Assembly (NCBI RefSeq): GCF_016741935.1
Contig: NZ_JAERRG010000001.1
Coordinates: forward strand, 682,001 to 746,000
Length of the DNA stretch: 64,000 nucleotides
Reading direction: 5' to 3'
From: Streptomyces endocoffeicus
Lineage (GTDB): Bacteria; Actinomycetota; Actinomycetes; Streptomycetales; Streptomycetaceae
The notes under the pieces were generated by a model that was given only the letters and a program-made list of their open reading frames with translations, was not told the DNA's origin and did no database searches. Shown here one piece after another: positions 52,741-60,424 of this stretch. The first letter of the stretch is position 1. Every line of letters starts with the position of its first letter. Made by a program: the position numbers and the translations under genes.

Positions 52741-53397
52741 ATGCACTTGATGACCCTGGCGCTGCCCCAGGAGCCCTCGGACGGCATCGCCGGCTGGGCC
52801 GCGGACCTCGTGGACGCGATGGGCGGGCCGGGAGCCGGTCTGGCCATCGCGCTGGAGAACCTCTTCCCGCCGCTGCCCAGCGAGGTGATCCTGCCCCTGA
52901 CCGGGTTCGCGGCCGGTCAGGGCGTGATCAGCCTGGCCTCGGCACTGTTCTGGACCACGCTCGGCTCGGTGGTGGGCGCGCTGGTGCTGTACTGGATCGG
53001 CATGCTCGTCGGCCGCCGTCGCATGCACGCCATCTGGGCGAAGCTGCCGCTGGTGAAGACGTCCGATCTGGACCGTACCGAGCAATGGTTCGAGAAGCAC
53101 GGCACCAAGGCGGTGTTCTTCGGCCGCATGGTGCCGATCTTCCGTAGCCTCATCTCCATTCCGGCCGGGGTCGAGCGCATGCCGCTGCCGGTCTTCGCCC
53201 TGCTGACCACGCTGGGCAGCCTGGTCTGGAACTCGGTGCTGGTGATGGCCGGTTACTGGCTGGGCGATCAGTGGGACGAGGTGGAGACCTACGTCGGCGT
53301 CCTCTCCAAGGTGGTCCTGGTCGCGGTTGTGGTGGCCATCGTGGTCTATGTCGTCATGCGCTTCCGCGGACGCGACCGGCGGCACCACGCTTCATGA
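52741..53397 (+). CDS. DedA-family membrane protein
   Basis: A 218-residue polytopic membrane protein of the DedA/Tvp38 family, which move lipid carriers such as undecaprenyl phosphate. Motifs include ALENLFPPLPSEVILPLTGF with its membrane-embedded Glu, and FFGRMVPIFRSLISIPAGVERMPL with two Arg. ATG 52741 follows GGAG; ATG 52753 is an alternative. It stands alone upstream of the two-component genes, with a 227-bp gap to the kinase start chosen here. Confidence 0.9.
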   Translation: MHLMTLALPQEPSDGIAGWAADLVDAMGGPGAGLAIALENLFPPLPSEVILPLTGFAAGQGVISLASALFWTTLGSVVGALVLYWIGMLVGRRRMHAIWAKLPLVKTSDLDRTEQWFEKHGTKAVFFGRMVPIFRSLISIPAGVERMPLPVFALLTTLGSLVWNSVLVMAGYWLGDQWDEVETYVGVLSKVVLVAVVVAIVVYVVMRFRGRDRRHHAS

Positions 53398-53624
53398 GCC
53401 ACGACGCGCGCCCCGGCCCCTCCGCTCCGCTCGCGCCACAGCCCGGGCGATCTTGCCCGGGCTGTGCGGCCGGGCTAGGCTTGGCCGCCGTGCAGGGGGA
53501 TTTCAGGAATATCGCCACTCATCACCTGTTTCTCGGCTCACCCGGTCAGCACGACGGCAGGGGGGCGGCGGATCCCTCGTGGCCGCGCAGGATTCCGGGA
53601 ACGCTCCTCGGCTGCTGCACGGCC

Positions 53625-54707
53625 ATGCTCGGATTCCTCTACTTGCTGATCGTCGGTACGGTCTTGGCGGCCTTCCTGTTGTGGCCGCGCGCCCGGCCCC
53701 GCGCCTTGGCCGCGCTCGCCTCCGGGGCCCATCGGCTCGCGGCGCTGGACCGGGCGCGCCGCTTCGTCTTCTTCGGCGATCGTTTCCCCGAGCACTACAA
53801 GTCGTCCGACCAGAAGGTCCTGCGGTATCTGACGATCCGCGGCTACACGGGGCTGCTGTTCACCATCGTCCTCGGTCTGCTGGGGTTCGGCTGCATCCTC
53901 GCCGCCGTGCTGGCCGTGCGACTGCTCCAAGGCCGCCTCGACCTGCCGGAACTCCTCACCCAGGCGCTGCTCGGCGGAGTGCTGCTGTTCCTCGACGTAC
54001 AGGGCATCTACTCCCTGGCGGTACTGGACGCCCGGCTGGCCCGCGAGTGCTTCGGGCCGTCCGAGCGGGAGTTGCTGCGGCAGCGCATCGACGAACTGGC
54101 CACCAGCCGGGCCGCGGTCGTCCAAGCCGTCGACGCCGAGCGCCGCCGCATCGAGCGCGATCTGCACGACGGCATCCAGCAGCGCCTGGTGGCACTCGCC
54201 ATGCTGCTCGGCCGGGCGCGCCGCAGCCGCGGCCGCAACCCCGAGCAGGTGGACGCCTTACTGCACCAGGCGCACCAGGAGTCCCAGGAGATCATCACCG
54301 AACTCCGTGAGGCGACCTGGCGGATCTATCCGTCCGCCCTGGACAGCCTGGGGCTGGAGGAAGCACTCGGCGGGGTCTCCGAGCGGTGTTCCATCCCCAT
54401 CCGCATGGAGTTCGAGGTCGACCGTGCGCTGCCGCAGCCGGTGGAGACCGCCGCGTACTTCGTGGTGTCGGAGTGCGTGACCAATGCCGCCAAGCACTCC
54501 GGCGCCACGGCGATTTCCATCCGGCTCGCGTTGCACGGAGCGGTGTTCGTGGTACGGGTCGAGGACAATGGGACCGGCGGAGCGGACCCATTGGGCAGCG
54601 GCCTCACGGGGCTGCGCAGCCGGGTGAGCGCGCTCGACGGTCTGCTGCACATCGACAGCCCCCTCGGGGGACCCACGACCATTACCGCGGAGCTTCCATG
54701 CGCATGA
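53625..54707 (+). CDS. NarL-type sensor histidine kinase
   Basis: A kinase of about 360 residues. A first membrane helix (LGFLYLLIVGTVLAAFLLW) and a second pair near residues 85-140 flank a short loop. The HisKA_3 box is AERRRIERDLHDGIQQRLVALAM with phospho-acceptor H181. The ATPase domain has ECVTNAAKHSGA (N box) and VEDNGTGG (G box). The start is uncertain: ATG 53625 fits the first helix, while GTG 53490 or ATG 53394 would add an unlikely polar extension. The stop overlaps the response-regulator start by 10 bp, so kinase and regulator are a coupled pair. Confidence 0.88.
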   Translation: MLGFLYLLIVGTVLAAFLLWPRARPRALAALASGAHRLAALDRARRFVFFGDRFPEHYKSSDQKVLRYLTIRGYTGLLFTIVLGLLGFGCILAAVLAVRLLQGRLDLPELLTQALLGGVLLFLDVQGIYSLAVLDARLARECFGPSERELLRQRIDELATSRAAVVQAVDAERRRIERDLHDGIQQRLVALAMLLGRARRSRGRNPEQVDALLHQAHQESQEIITELREATWRIYPSALDSLGLEEALGGVSERCSIPIRMEFEVDRALPQPVETAAYFVVSECVTNAAKHSGATAISIRLALHGAVFVVRVEDNGTGGADPLGSGLTGLRSRVSALDGLLHIDSPLGGPTTITAELPCA

Positions 54708-55342
54708 TCCTCGCCGAGGACTCGACCTTGCTACGGGAAGGACTGGTGCGCCTGCTCGTCGAGGAGGGCCATGAGGTCGTCGCGGCGGTGGGCGACGCGG
54801 TGTCCCTCATGAAGGAGGTCGAGGAGCAGGCACCCGACATGGTCGTCGTCGACATCCGGATGCCACCGACGCACACCGACGACGGGTTGCGGGCCGCGCT
54901 GGAGATCCGCAAGCGCTGGCCCCAGATCAGCCTGCTCGTGCTCTCACAGCACGTGGAGCGCAACTACGCGGCCCAGCTGCTGGCCTCCAACGCGGAGCGG
55001 GTCGGGTATCTCCTGAAGGACCGCGTCGCCCAGGTCGAGGAGTTCCTGGACGCGCTCGAGCGGATTCACGCGGGTGGCGCGGCCATCGACCCCGAAGTCG
55101 TGCGTCAGTTGGTCATCCGTACCACCCACGGTGACCCGCTCGCCCGGCTCACCCCGCGGGAGCGGAGTGTCCTGGAGACCCTGGCGCAGGGTCACACCAA
55201 CACGGCCATCGCGCAGAAGCTGCACATCTCGCTGAGCTCGGTGGAGAAGAACCTCAATACGATCTTCGACAAGCTCGAGCTGTCGCACACCGCCGGCTAC
55301 AGTCGGCGGATCCTGGCGGTTCTGCGGTATCTGGAGTCCTGA
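54698..55342 (+). CDS. NarL/LuxR-type response regulator
   Basis: A 214-residue regulator. The receiver domain has acidic pocket AED, phospho-acceptor D52 in MVVVDIRMPP, and Lys in YLLKDRV. The C-terminal LuxR helix-turn-helix reads LTPRERSVLETLAQGHTNTAIAQKLHISLSSVEKNLNTIFDKL. ATG 54698 has GGAG upstream and overlaps the kinase gene. Targets are not apparent, though the NRPS cluster begins directly downstream. Confidence 0.93.
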   Translation: MRMILAEDSTLLREGLVRLLVEEGHEVVAAVGDAVSLMKEVEEQAPDMVVVDIRMPPTHTDDGLRAALEIRKRWPQISLLVLSQHVERNYAAQLLASNAERVGYLLKDRVAQVEEFLDALERIHAGGAAIDPEVVRQLVIRTTHGDPLARLTPRERSVLETLAQGHTNTAIAQKLHISLSSVEKNLNTIFDKLELSHTAGYSRRILAVLRYLES

Positions 55343-55482
55343 GGCGCGCGACCGGTGACCGCCCGGATACCGAGGTGCCCGACGACGTCGTCCCGCACGC
55401 CGTCGAGCACCCCTCGGCGCCTGGCACACCGCCGGGCTGTCCTCGGCCCTGCCACGTCCCCGGCCGGCACAGCCCGGTGCCG

Positions 55483-56511
55483 TCACTGGAAGGAGTACGG
55501 GTTGAGCGCGTCCTCCGGCAGGTGTTCCAGCTGCACCCGGTCACCGATGCCGGCTTCCTCCGCGAGTTCGAGGATCACGTCGAAGGCGATGTGATCCTCC
55601 AGGGCGAATCCGGTCGAGTCGAAGACGGTCAGCCCGTCCCGCCGCGCCTCGGCGAGCGCGGGGGCGGCGCACAGCTCGGGCAGCTCCGGGCCCAGGTCGC
55701 TCTCGTCGAGCTGCTGGCACTCGCCCTCGCGCAGCGCCTGCCCCCGGTGGTCCGGGGTGACGAAGGCGGACTTCAGCACGGACCGCGGCACCTCGTACTT
55801 GCCGATCAGATCGGCGCCGATGGCGTTGATGTGGACGTGCGGGCGCAGCCGCTCGCCCTGGAGGACCGGGCCGTCCCCGACCCCGACCGAGGTGACGGTG
55901 CAGATGATGTCCGACGCCGCCTCGATCTCCGGGACCGTTGCCACCTCCACGTCGATTCCGAGGAATTCCGCCCGCTCGGCGAAGGACTCGGCGTGGGCGG
56001 GCTCGATGTCGTGGACGAGGACGCGGTCCAGCCGGAAGATCCGGCTGAGGGCATGGGCCTGGGTCACCGCCTGGGCGCCGGCGCCCACCAGGCCGAGGAC
56101 CCCGCTGTCGGGGCGGGCGAGCAGACGGCTCGCGATGGCGGACGCGGCGCCGGTGCGGACGGCGGTGGGAAGGATGCCGTCGCCGACGGCCAGCAGACAA
56201 CCGGTCACGTCATCGTAACGGGCCATCGTGCCCACGATGGTGGGCAGCTGATGGGTGGTCGGATTCGTGGGGGTGTACGCCACGGTCTTGATGGTGATCG
56301 AGTCGCCTGGCTGGTGGTGCGGCATCCATTCGAGGACGGCCGTGTTCTCCCGGCCGCGCAGGAATCCGTCCCGCGCCGGGGTGATACCCCGCCGGCTTTC
56401 CGTACGGAACGCCTCGTCGAGCCGGTCGATCATCCGGTCCATGAAAAGGTCTAACCCCTTCCCCTGGACGATCTTGGCAACATGTTGCCGAGTGAGGACC
56501 GTGGTTTCCAT
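55483..56511 (-). CDS. Ornithine/lysine cyclodeaminase-family enzyme
   Basis: A 342-residue member of the ornithine cyclodeaminase/mu-crystallin family. The NAD-binding turn is VLGLVGAGAQAVTQAHALSRIF near residue 140. Other conserved parts are ITIKTVAYTPTNP, NAIGADLIGKYEV and a substrate-side FDSTGFALEDHIAFD. These enzymes turn ornithine into proline or lysine into pipecolate in one step. ATG 56511 follows AAGGGG; an upstream start is possible. Placed at the edge of an NRPS cluster with a proline-like A domain, it probably supplies the cyclic imino acid. Confidence 0.87.
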   Translation of the reverse strand: METTVLTRQHVAKIVQGKGLDLFMDRMIDRLDEAFRTESRRGITPARDGFLRGRENTAVLEWMPHHQPGDSITIKTVAYTPTNPTTHQLPTIVGTMARYDDVTGCLLAVGDGILPTAVRTGAASAIASRLLARPDSGVLGLVGAGAQAVTQAHALSRIFRLDRVLVHDIEPAHAESFAERAEFLGIDVEVATVPEIEAASDIICTVTSVGVGDGPVLQGERLRPHVHINAIGADLIGKYEVPRSVLKSAFVTPDHRGQALREGECQQLDESDLGPELPELCAAPALAEARRDGLTVFDSTGFALEDHIAFDVILELAEEAGIGDRVQLEHLPEDALNPYSFQ

Positions 56512-56645
56512 TGTTTCCCCTTGATTCGCATCACGGTGCGGCATTTACTTGCCAATGGATTTTCGCTCCATCGGAAAGGACGAACCGGAATATGAAACTA
56601 ATGGCCGCGGATTCCTCCGGTCAAGATTTCTCCTGAGCGAGTACG

Positions 56646-56699
56646 GTTTCCCGCAGCTGTCACCCTGTGGTTCCCCGCAGGGTGACAGCTGCGGGAAAC
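56646..56699. promoter_or_regulatory. 54-bp hairpin/operator between cyclodeaminase and MMPL genes
   Basis: Two perfect 22-bp arms (56646-56667 and 56678-56699) flank a 10-bp spacer in the 305-bp divergent intergenic region. They lie 135 bp from one start and 118 bp from the other. The right half (56669-56699) is related to the element at 52598-52628. It is a strong candidate operator for both genes, or an RNA hairpin in either leader. No regulator gene lies between them. Confidence 0.7.
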
Positions 56700-56816
56700 A
56701 ATGACTTCCGAGGCGGTTTACCCCGTATCGACGTCCGGTCCATGGAGCTAACGTTTCAGCTTCATAAACCCGTTCAGCCGCCCCGGCGGTTCGGCGATAT
56801 TGGGAGGACACCGACG

Positions 56817-59102
56817 GTGCGAAAGAAACCGGCGACGTTACGGGTTGCCCGATGGAGCGCCACGCACCCGTGGTCGGCGATCGGACTGTGGGTCGCGTTC
56901 GTCGCCCTGTGCCTCTTCCTCGGCGGCGCCGCCGGTACGAACAAGCTGGATTCGGAGGAGTCCGGGGTCCGGGAGTCGGGCCGAGCGGGCAAGATCGTTT
57001 CTTCGGGGGACTTCACCGAGCGGCCCGAGGAGAACGTGCTCATCACCGACGATTCGGGCGGGAAGCTGGACCGGCGGGCGGCGGAGCGGGCGGCCCAGGA
57101 CGTCACCGACCGGATGAGGGACCTGCCCGAGGTGCGGAGCGTCGGTGATCCGGTCCCCGCGCCGAACGGCAAGGCCCTGCTGGTGCCGGTGACCATGACC
57201 GGTGACAAGGACGGCGCCATGAACCGGGTCGGCCCGCTGCTGGACGCGAGCGCCGAGGCCGATCGCGCCCACGACGGGCTCAAGATCGAGCAGGTGGGCG
57301 ACGGTTCCACGGTGAAGGGCATGTCGGACACCATCGGCGAGGATTTCAGGAGGGCCGAGCTGATCAGCGTTCCGCTGACCCTGCTGATCCTGCTGGTGGT
57401 CTTCGGCGCGATCATCGCCGCCGGAGTGCCCGTGCTGCTCGCCCTGTCCTGCGTGGTCTCCGCGATGGGCCTGTCGTCCCTGGCCTCACATGTGCTGCCG
57501 GAGACCAGCGCGGTGAGCAATGTCATCCTGCTCATGGGCATGGCCGTCGGCGTCGACTACTCGCTCTTCTATCTCAAGCGGGAGCGGGAGGAGCGCCGTA
57601 AGGGCAAGTCCCACCTCGACGCCATCGAGATCGCCGCGGAGACGTCGGGGCACACGGTCGTGGTGTCCGGCACCACCGTGATCGTGGCGATGGCCGGGCT
57701 CTATCTGGCCCAGGAGGCCACCTTCGCCTCCCTGGCCACCGGTTCCATCATCGTCGTGGCGGTCGCGGTCCTCGGCTCGGTGACCGTGCTGCCCGCCCTC
57801 CTCGCCAAGCTGGGCCGCTGGGTGGACCGTCCCCGGGTGCCGTTCCTGTGGCGGCTCACGATGCGCTCCGGCGAGTCGCGGGTCTGGCCGGCGCTGCTGC
57901 GCCCGGCGCTGCTCAAGCCGGTTCTCACACTGGTGGTCTCCATCGGCGCGCTGCTGCTGCTCGCCCTGCCCGCCCTGGACATGAAGCTCAAGCAGCCCGG
58001 CCAGGACGACCTGTCACGGGACATCCCGGTCGTACGGGCGACGGACCGGCTCACCGACGCCTTCCCGAGCGAGGGAACCGTGCACAAGGTGGCGGTACGG
58101 GCTCCCGCCGACGAGGCCGGTCAGGTCGAGGCCGCCCTGCGCGGGCTGATCGCCCGTACCGAGGGAAACAGCCTGTTCGCCCACGACCAGAAGCCGGTGA
58201 TCCGCGAGTCCGAGGACCGCCGGGTGCACACCGTCGACGTGGGCACGCCGTACCCGCCGAAGCACCCCAAGGCCACCGAGTCGCTGAAGGTGCTGCGCGG
58301 ATGGGCGCCCCAGGCGCTGGACGAGGTCCCGGACGCCGAGAGCGCGGTCGGCGGCGCGGTGGCCCAGGGCGCCGACTTCACGGCCCATCTGGAGGAGCGC
58401 ATGCCCTGGGTGGTGGGCTTCGTGCTGCTGCTGACGTTCGGCACCATGGCGGTGATCTTTCGCTCTCTGGCCGTGGCGCTGTCCGCGGTGCTGCTGAACC
58501 TGCTTTCCGCGGCGGCCTCGTTCGGTGTCCTGGTGGCGGTCTTCCAGCACACCTGGGCGGAGGGCCTGCTCGACTTCGACAGCTCCGGCACGGTGGTGTC
58601 CTGGCTTCCGCTGTTCCTGTTCGTGGTGCTCTTCGGACTGTCCATGGACTACCACGTGTTCGTGGTCAGCCGGATCCGGGAGATGGCCTTGGACGGCGCG
58701 TCCGTGCGGGACTCCGTACGGGAGGGCATCGTTCGCTCGGCGGGCGTCGTGACCAGCGCCGCGATCGTCATGGTGGCCGTGTTCTCGATCTTCGGCACGC
58801 TCAACGCGGTCGAGTTCAAGCAGCTGGGCGTGGGACTCGCGGCGGCGATCATGCTGGACGCGGTGGTCATCCGGATCTTCGTGCTGCCGGCGCTGATGAC
58901 GGCACTCGGCCCGTGGAACTGGTGGCCCGGCGGCACGTCCAGGATCGGCCGGCGGCTCTCCCCGGTGTCGGCTCCGGCTGAGGCCGGTGCCGATGGGCCG
59001 GCGGCCCCGTACGCACGGCCCCTCGCGCCGGAGCCGGGCGCGGACGAGGCGCCCAGCGCGTCGCGCGGCGGCGCGCCGGCGCCCGGCCGCCACCGGCGGT
59101 AG
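56817..59102 (+). CDS. MMPL/RND-family exporter
   Basis: A 761-residue RND-superfamily membrane protein with two repeats of six helices and extracytoplasmic loops. The two Asp-Tyr pairs that carry protons in MmpL3 are present: D247-Y248 in GMAVGVDYSLFYLKREREER and D611-Y612 in GLSMDYHVFVVSRIREM. The C-terminal tail is Pro/Ala-rich and disordered. GTG 56817 follows GGGAGGA; earlier starts lie inside the hairpin region. It is divergent from the cyclodeaminase gene and is the likely exporter of the NRPS product. Confidence 0.9.
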   Translation: MRKKPATLRVARWSATHPWSAIGLWVAFVALCLFLGGAAGTNKLDSEESGVRESGRAGKIVSSGDFTERPEENVLITDDSGGKLDRRAAERAAQDVTDRMRDLPEVRSVGDPVPAPNGKALLVPVTMTGDKDGAMNRVGPLLDASAEADRAHDGLKIEQVGDGSTVKGMSDTIGEDFRRAELISVPLTLLILLVVFGAIIAAGVPVLLALSCVVSAMGLSSLASHVLPETSAVSNVILLMGMAVGVDYSLFYLKREREERRKGKSHLDAIEIAAETSGHTVVVSGTTVIVAMAGLYLAQEATFASLATGSIIVVAVAVLGSVTVLPALLAKLGRWVDRPRVPFLWRLTMRSGESRVWPALLRPALLKPVLTLVVSIGALLLLALPALDMKLKQPGQDDLSRDIPVVRATDRLTDAFPSEGTVHKVAVRAPADEAGQVEAALRGLIARTEGNSLFAHDQKPVIRESEDRRVHTVDVGTPYPPKHPKATESLKVLRGWAPQALDEVPDAESAVGGAVAQGADFTAHLEERMPWVVGFVLLLTFGTMAVIFRSLAVALSAVLLNLLSAAASFGVLVAVFQHTWAEGLLDFDSSGTVVSWLPLFLFVVLFGLSMDYHVFVVSRIREMALDGASVRDSVREGIVRSAGVVTSAAIVMVAVFSIFGTLNAVEFKQLGVGLAAAIMLDAVVIRIFVLPALMTALGPWNWWPGGTSRIGRRLSPVSAPAEAGADGPAAPYARPLAPEPGADEAPSASRGGAPAPGRHRR

Positions 59103-59123
59103 TGGCCGCGCGACCCCTTTGAC

Positions 59124-59171
59124 GAGGGGGGAGGGCGGTCCGATACCCCCGGTCGGGCACCCTCCCCCCTC
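59124..59171. terminator. Bidirectional terminator hairpin
   Basis: A 12-bp perfect GC-rich stem (GAGGGGGGAGGG with CCCTCCCCCCTC) lies between the convergent MMPL and hydrolase genes. Its 24-nt loop carries a minor stem of its own. Position and shape suit termination from both sides. Confidence 0.65.
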
Positions 59172-59206
59172 CCCTCGTTCCCGTGCCCTCCGGCCTCCTG
59201 TGGCGG

Positions 59207-60019
59207 TCAGCGGGCGGCCGCCCCGGTGAGGAACTCCACCATCGCCTTGTTCACCGTCGCGGGGTCTTCCAGATAGCCGTAGTGCCCGCAGCCCTCGACG
59301 AGTTCGTACTCGGCTCCCGGGATGGCGTCGGCGACCTCGCGCGCCAGATGCGGAGGAGTGATCAGGTCGTCCGCGAAGGCGATGACCTGACAGGGGACCC
59401 GGATGCCCCGGTACGCCTCGAGCCGGTCGTCCAGCGTGCTCAACTCCATCTGGGCCCGATGCCCGGGACCGCCCGCGGGCGAGAGCTCGAACAGGTCGAG
59501 CCAGTCGGCCATGGCCGCCCCGTTGTCGAGGGTGCGCGGGGACAGTGACTTCAGGGCCCGTACCACGGCGGCGTACCGCGCCGGGAGTTCCGTCCCGGCG
59601 TCGTACAGTTCGATCTCGGCGCGCGTGATCGCGGCCCGCAGCACATCGGTGCGGCCCCGGGTGGCGATGAGGACGGCCTGACGCACGAGATCGGGCCGGG
59701 ACAGCGCGAGTTCCTGCGTGATGAAGGCGCCCAGGGACGTGCCGACGACCCGGCAGGGACCGATCCCGAGGTGCTCGATGAGTCCCGCCACATCGCCGGC
59801 CATGTCCTGGAGGGTGAACCCCTCCGGGCACTCCGAGGTCGGCGGTATGCCCCGGTTGTCGAGGGTGATCACGCGGAAGCCGACGGCGGTGAGGGCGGGC
59901 ACCTGGTGCAGTTGCCACACCGTGCGGCCGGCACCGGTCCCCTGGATCATCACGACCGGCTCGCCCTCGCCGGCTTCCTCGTAGTGGAGCTGTATTCCGC
60001 CCACATCGATGAACGGCAT
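59207..60019 (-). CDS. Alpha/beta hydrolase in NRPS cluster
   Basis: A 270-residue single-domain alpha/beta hydrolase. The nucleophile Ser is near residue 95 in VVGTSLGAFITQ, the acid is in FADDLITPPH, and the His is in VEGCGHYGYLEDP. The oxyanion region reads IQGTGAGRTVWQ and LDNRGIPPT. The size and lack of signal fit a discrete type II-like thioesterase or a tailoring esterase/peptidase. It is downstream of mbtH in the same direction, but a hairpin separates them, so expression may be reduced relative to the NRPS gene. Confidence 0.87.
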   Translation of the reverse strand: MPFIDVGGIQLHYEEAGEGEPVVMIQGTGAGRTVWQLHQVPALTAVGFRVITLDNRGIPPTSECPEGFTLQDMAGDVAGLIEHLGIGPCRVVGTSLGAFITQELALSRPDLVRQAVLIATRGRTDVLRAAITRAEIELYDAGTELPARYAAVVRALKSLSPRTLDNGAAMADWLDLFELSPAGGPGHRAQMELSTLDDRLEAYRGIRVPCQVIAFADDLITPPHLAREVADAIPGAEYELVEGCGHYGYLEDPATVNKAMVEFLTGAAAR

Positions 60020-60064
60020 CTCGCTCCTCCCTTCTCCTTGGTCTTCCGGGTTACGCGGACATGG

Positions 60065-60122
60065 GTGTGGCCCGCCCGTCGGGCGCGACGCGTCGGAGGC
60101 GTCCCGGCGGGGCGGGCCACAC
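60065..60122 (-). terminator. Hairpin between mbtH-like gene and hydrolase gene
   Basis: A 13-bp perfect stem (GTGTGGCCCGCCC and its complement, 60065-60077 and 60110-60122) closes a GC-rich loop with an inner stem. It could act as a partial terminator that sets the level of the downstream hydrolase. Confidence 0.55.
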
Positions 60123-60145
60123 GGCGGTCCTGCGGGTGCGGCGGC

Positions 60146-60370
60146 TCAGGCCGCGCCGGCGCCTTCCATGGCCTTGATCAGACTCTTGGGGCGCATATCG
60201 GTCCAGTTGGTGTTGACGTATTCGAGCGCCGCGTCCCGCGTGGCGTCGGCCAGGACCGTGCGCCAGCCCTGAGGAACCTCGACGAACGCGGGCCACAAGG
60301 AATGCTGCCCCTCATCGTTGACGAGCACGAGATAGGTGCCCTCGGGGTCCTCGAAGGGGTTGGTGCTCAT
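60146..60370 (-). CDS. MbtH-family NRPS accessory protein
   Basis: A 74-residue MbtH-like protein: [61 protein letters not shown]. The signature [10 protein letters not shown], the Trp pair and the WtDmRPkSL end are all present. It binds and activates NRPS adenylation domains. ATG 60370 has GAAGGAG upstream and lies 54 bp after the NRPS stop, so it is co-transcribed with its probable partner. Confidence 0.96.
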   Translation of the reverse strand: MSTNPFEDPEGTYLVLVNDEGQHSLWPAFVEVPQGWRTVLADATRDAALEYVNTNWTDMRPKSLIKAMEGAGAA

Positions 60371-60424
60371 GAGATCGCTCCTTCTCGAAGAATTCTTCTC
60401 TTGCGCTTGACGTACCTTCACGGC

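Noticed and set aside
53271..53624. N-terminal extension of the sensor kinase
   Set aside because: It overlaps dedA, is Gly/Arg/Pro-rich without a domain, and the first membrane helix begins at ATG 53625. GTG 53490 cannot be fully excluded.
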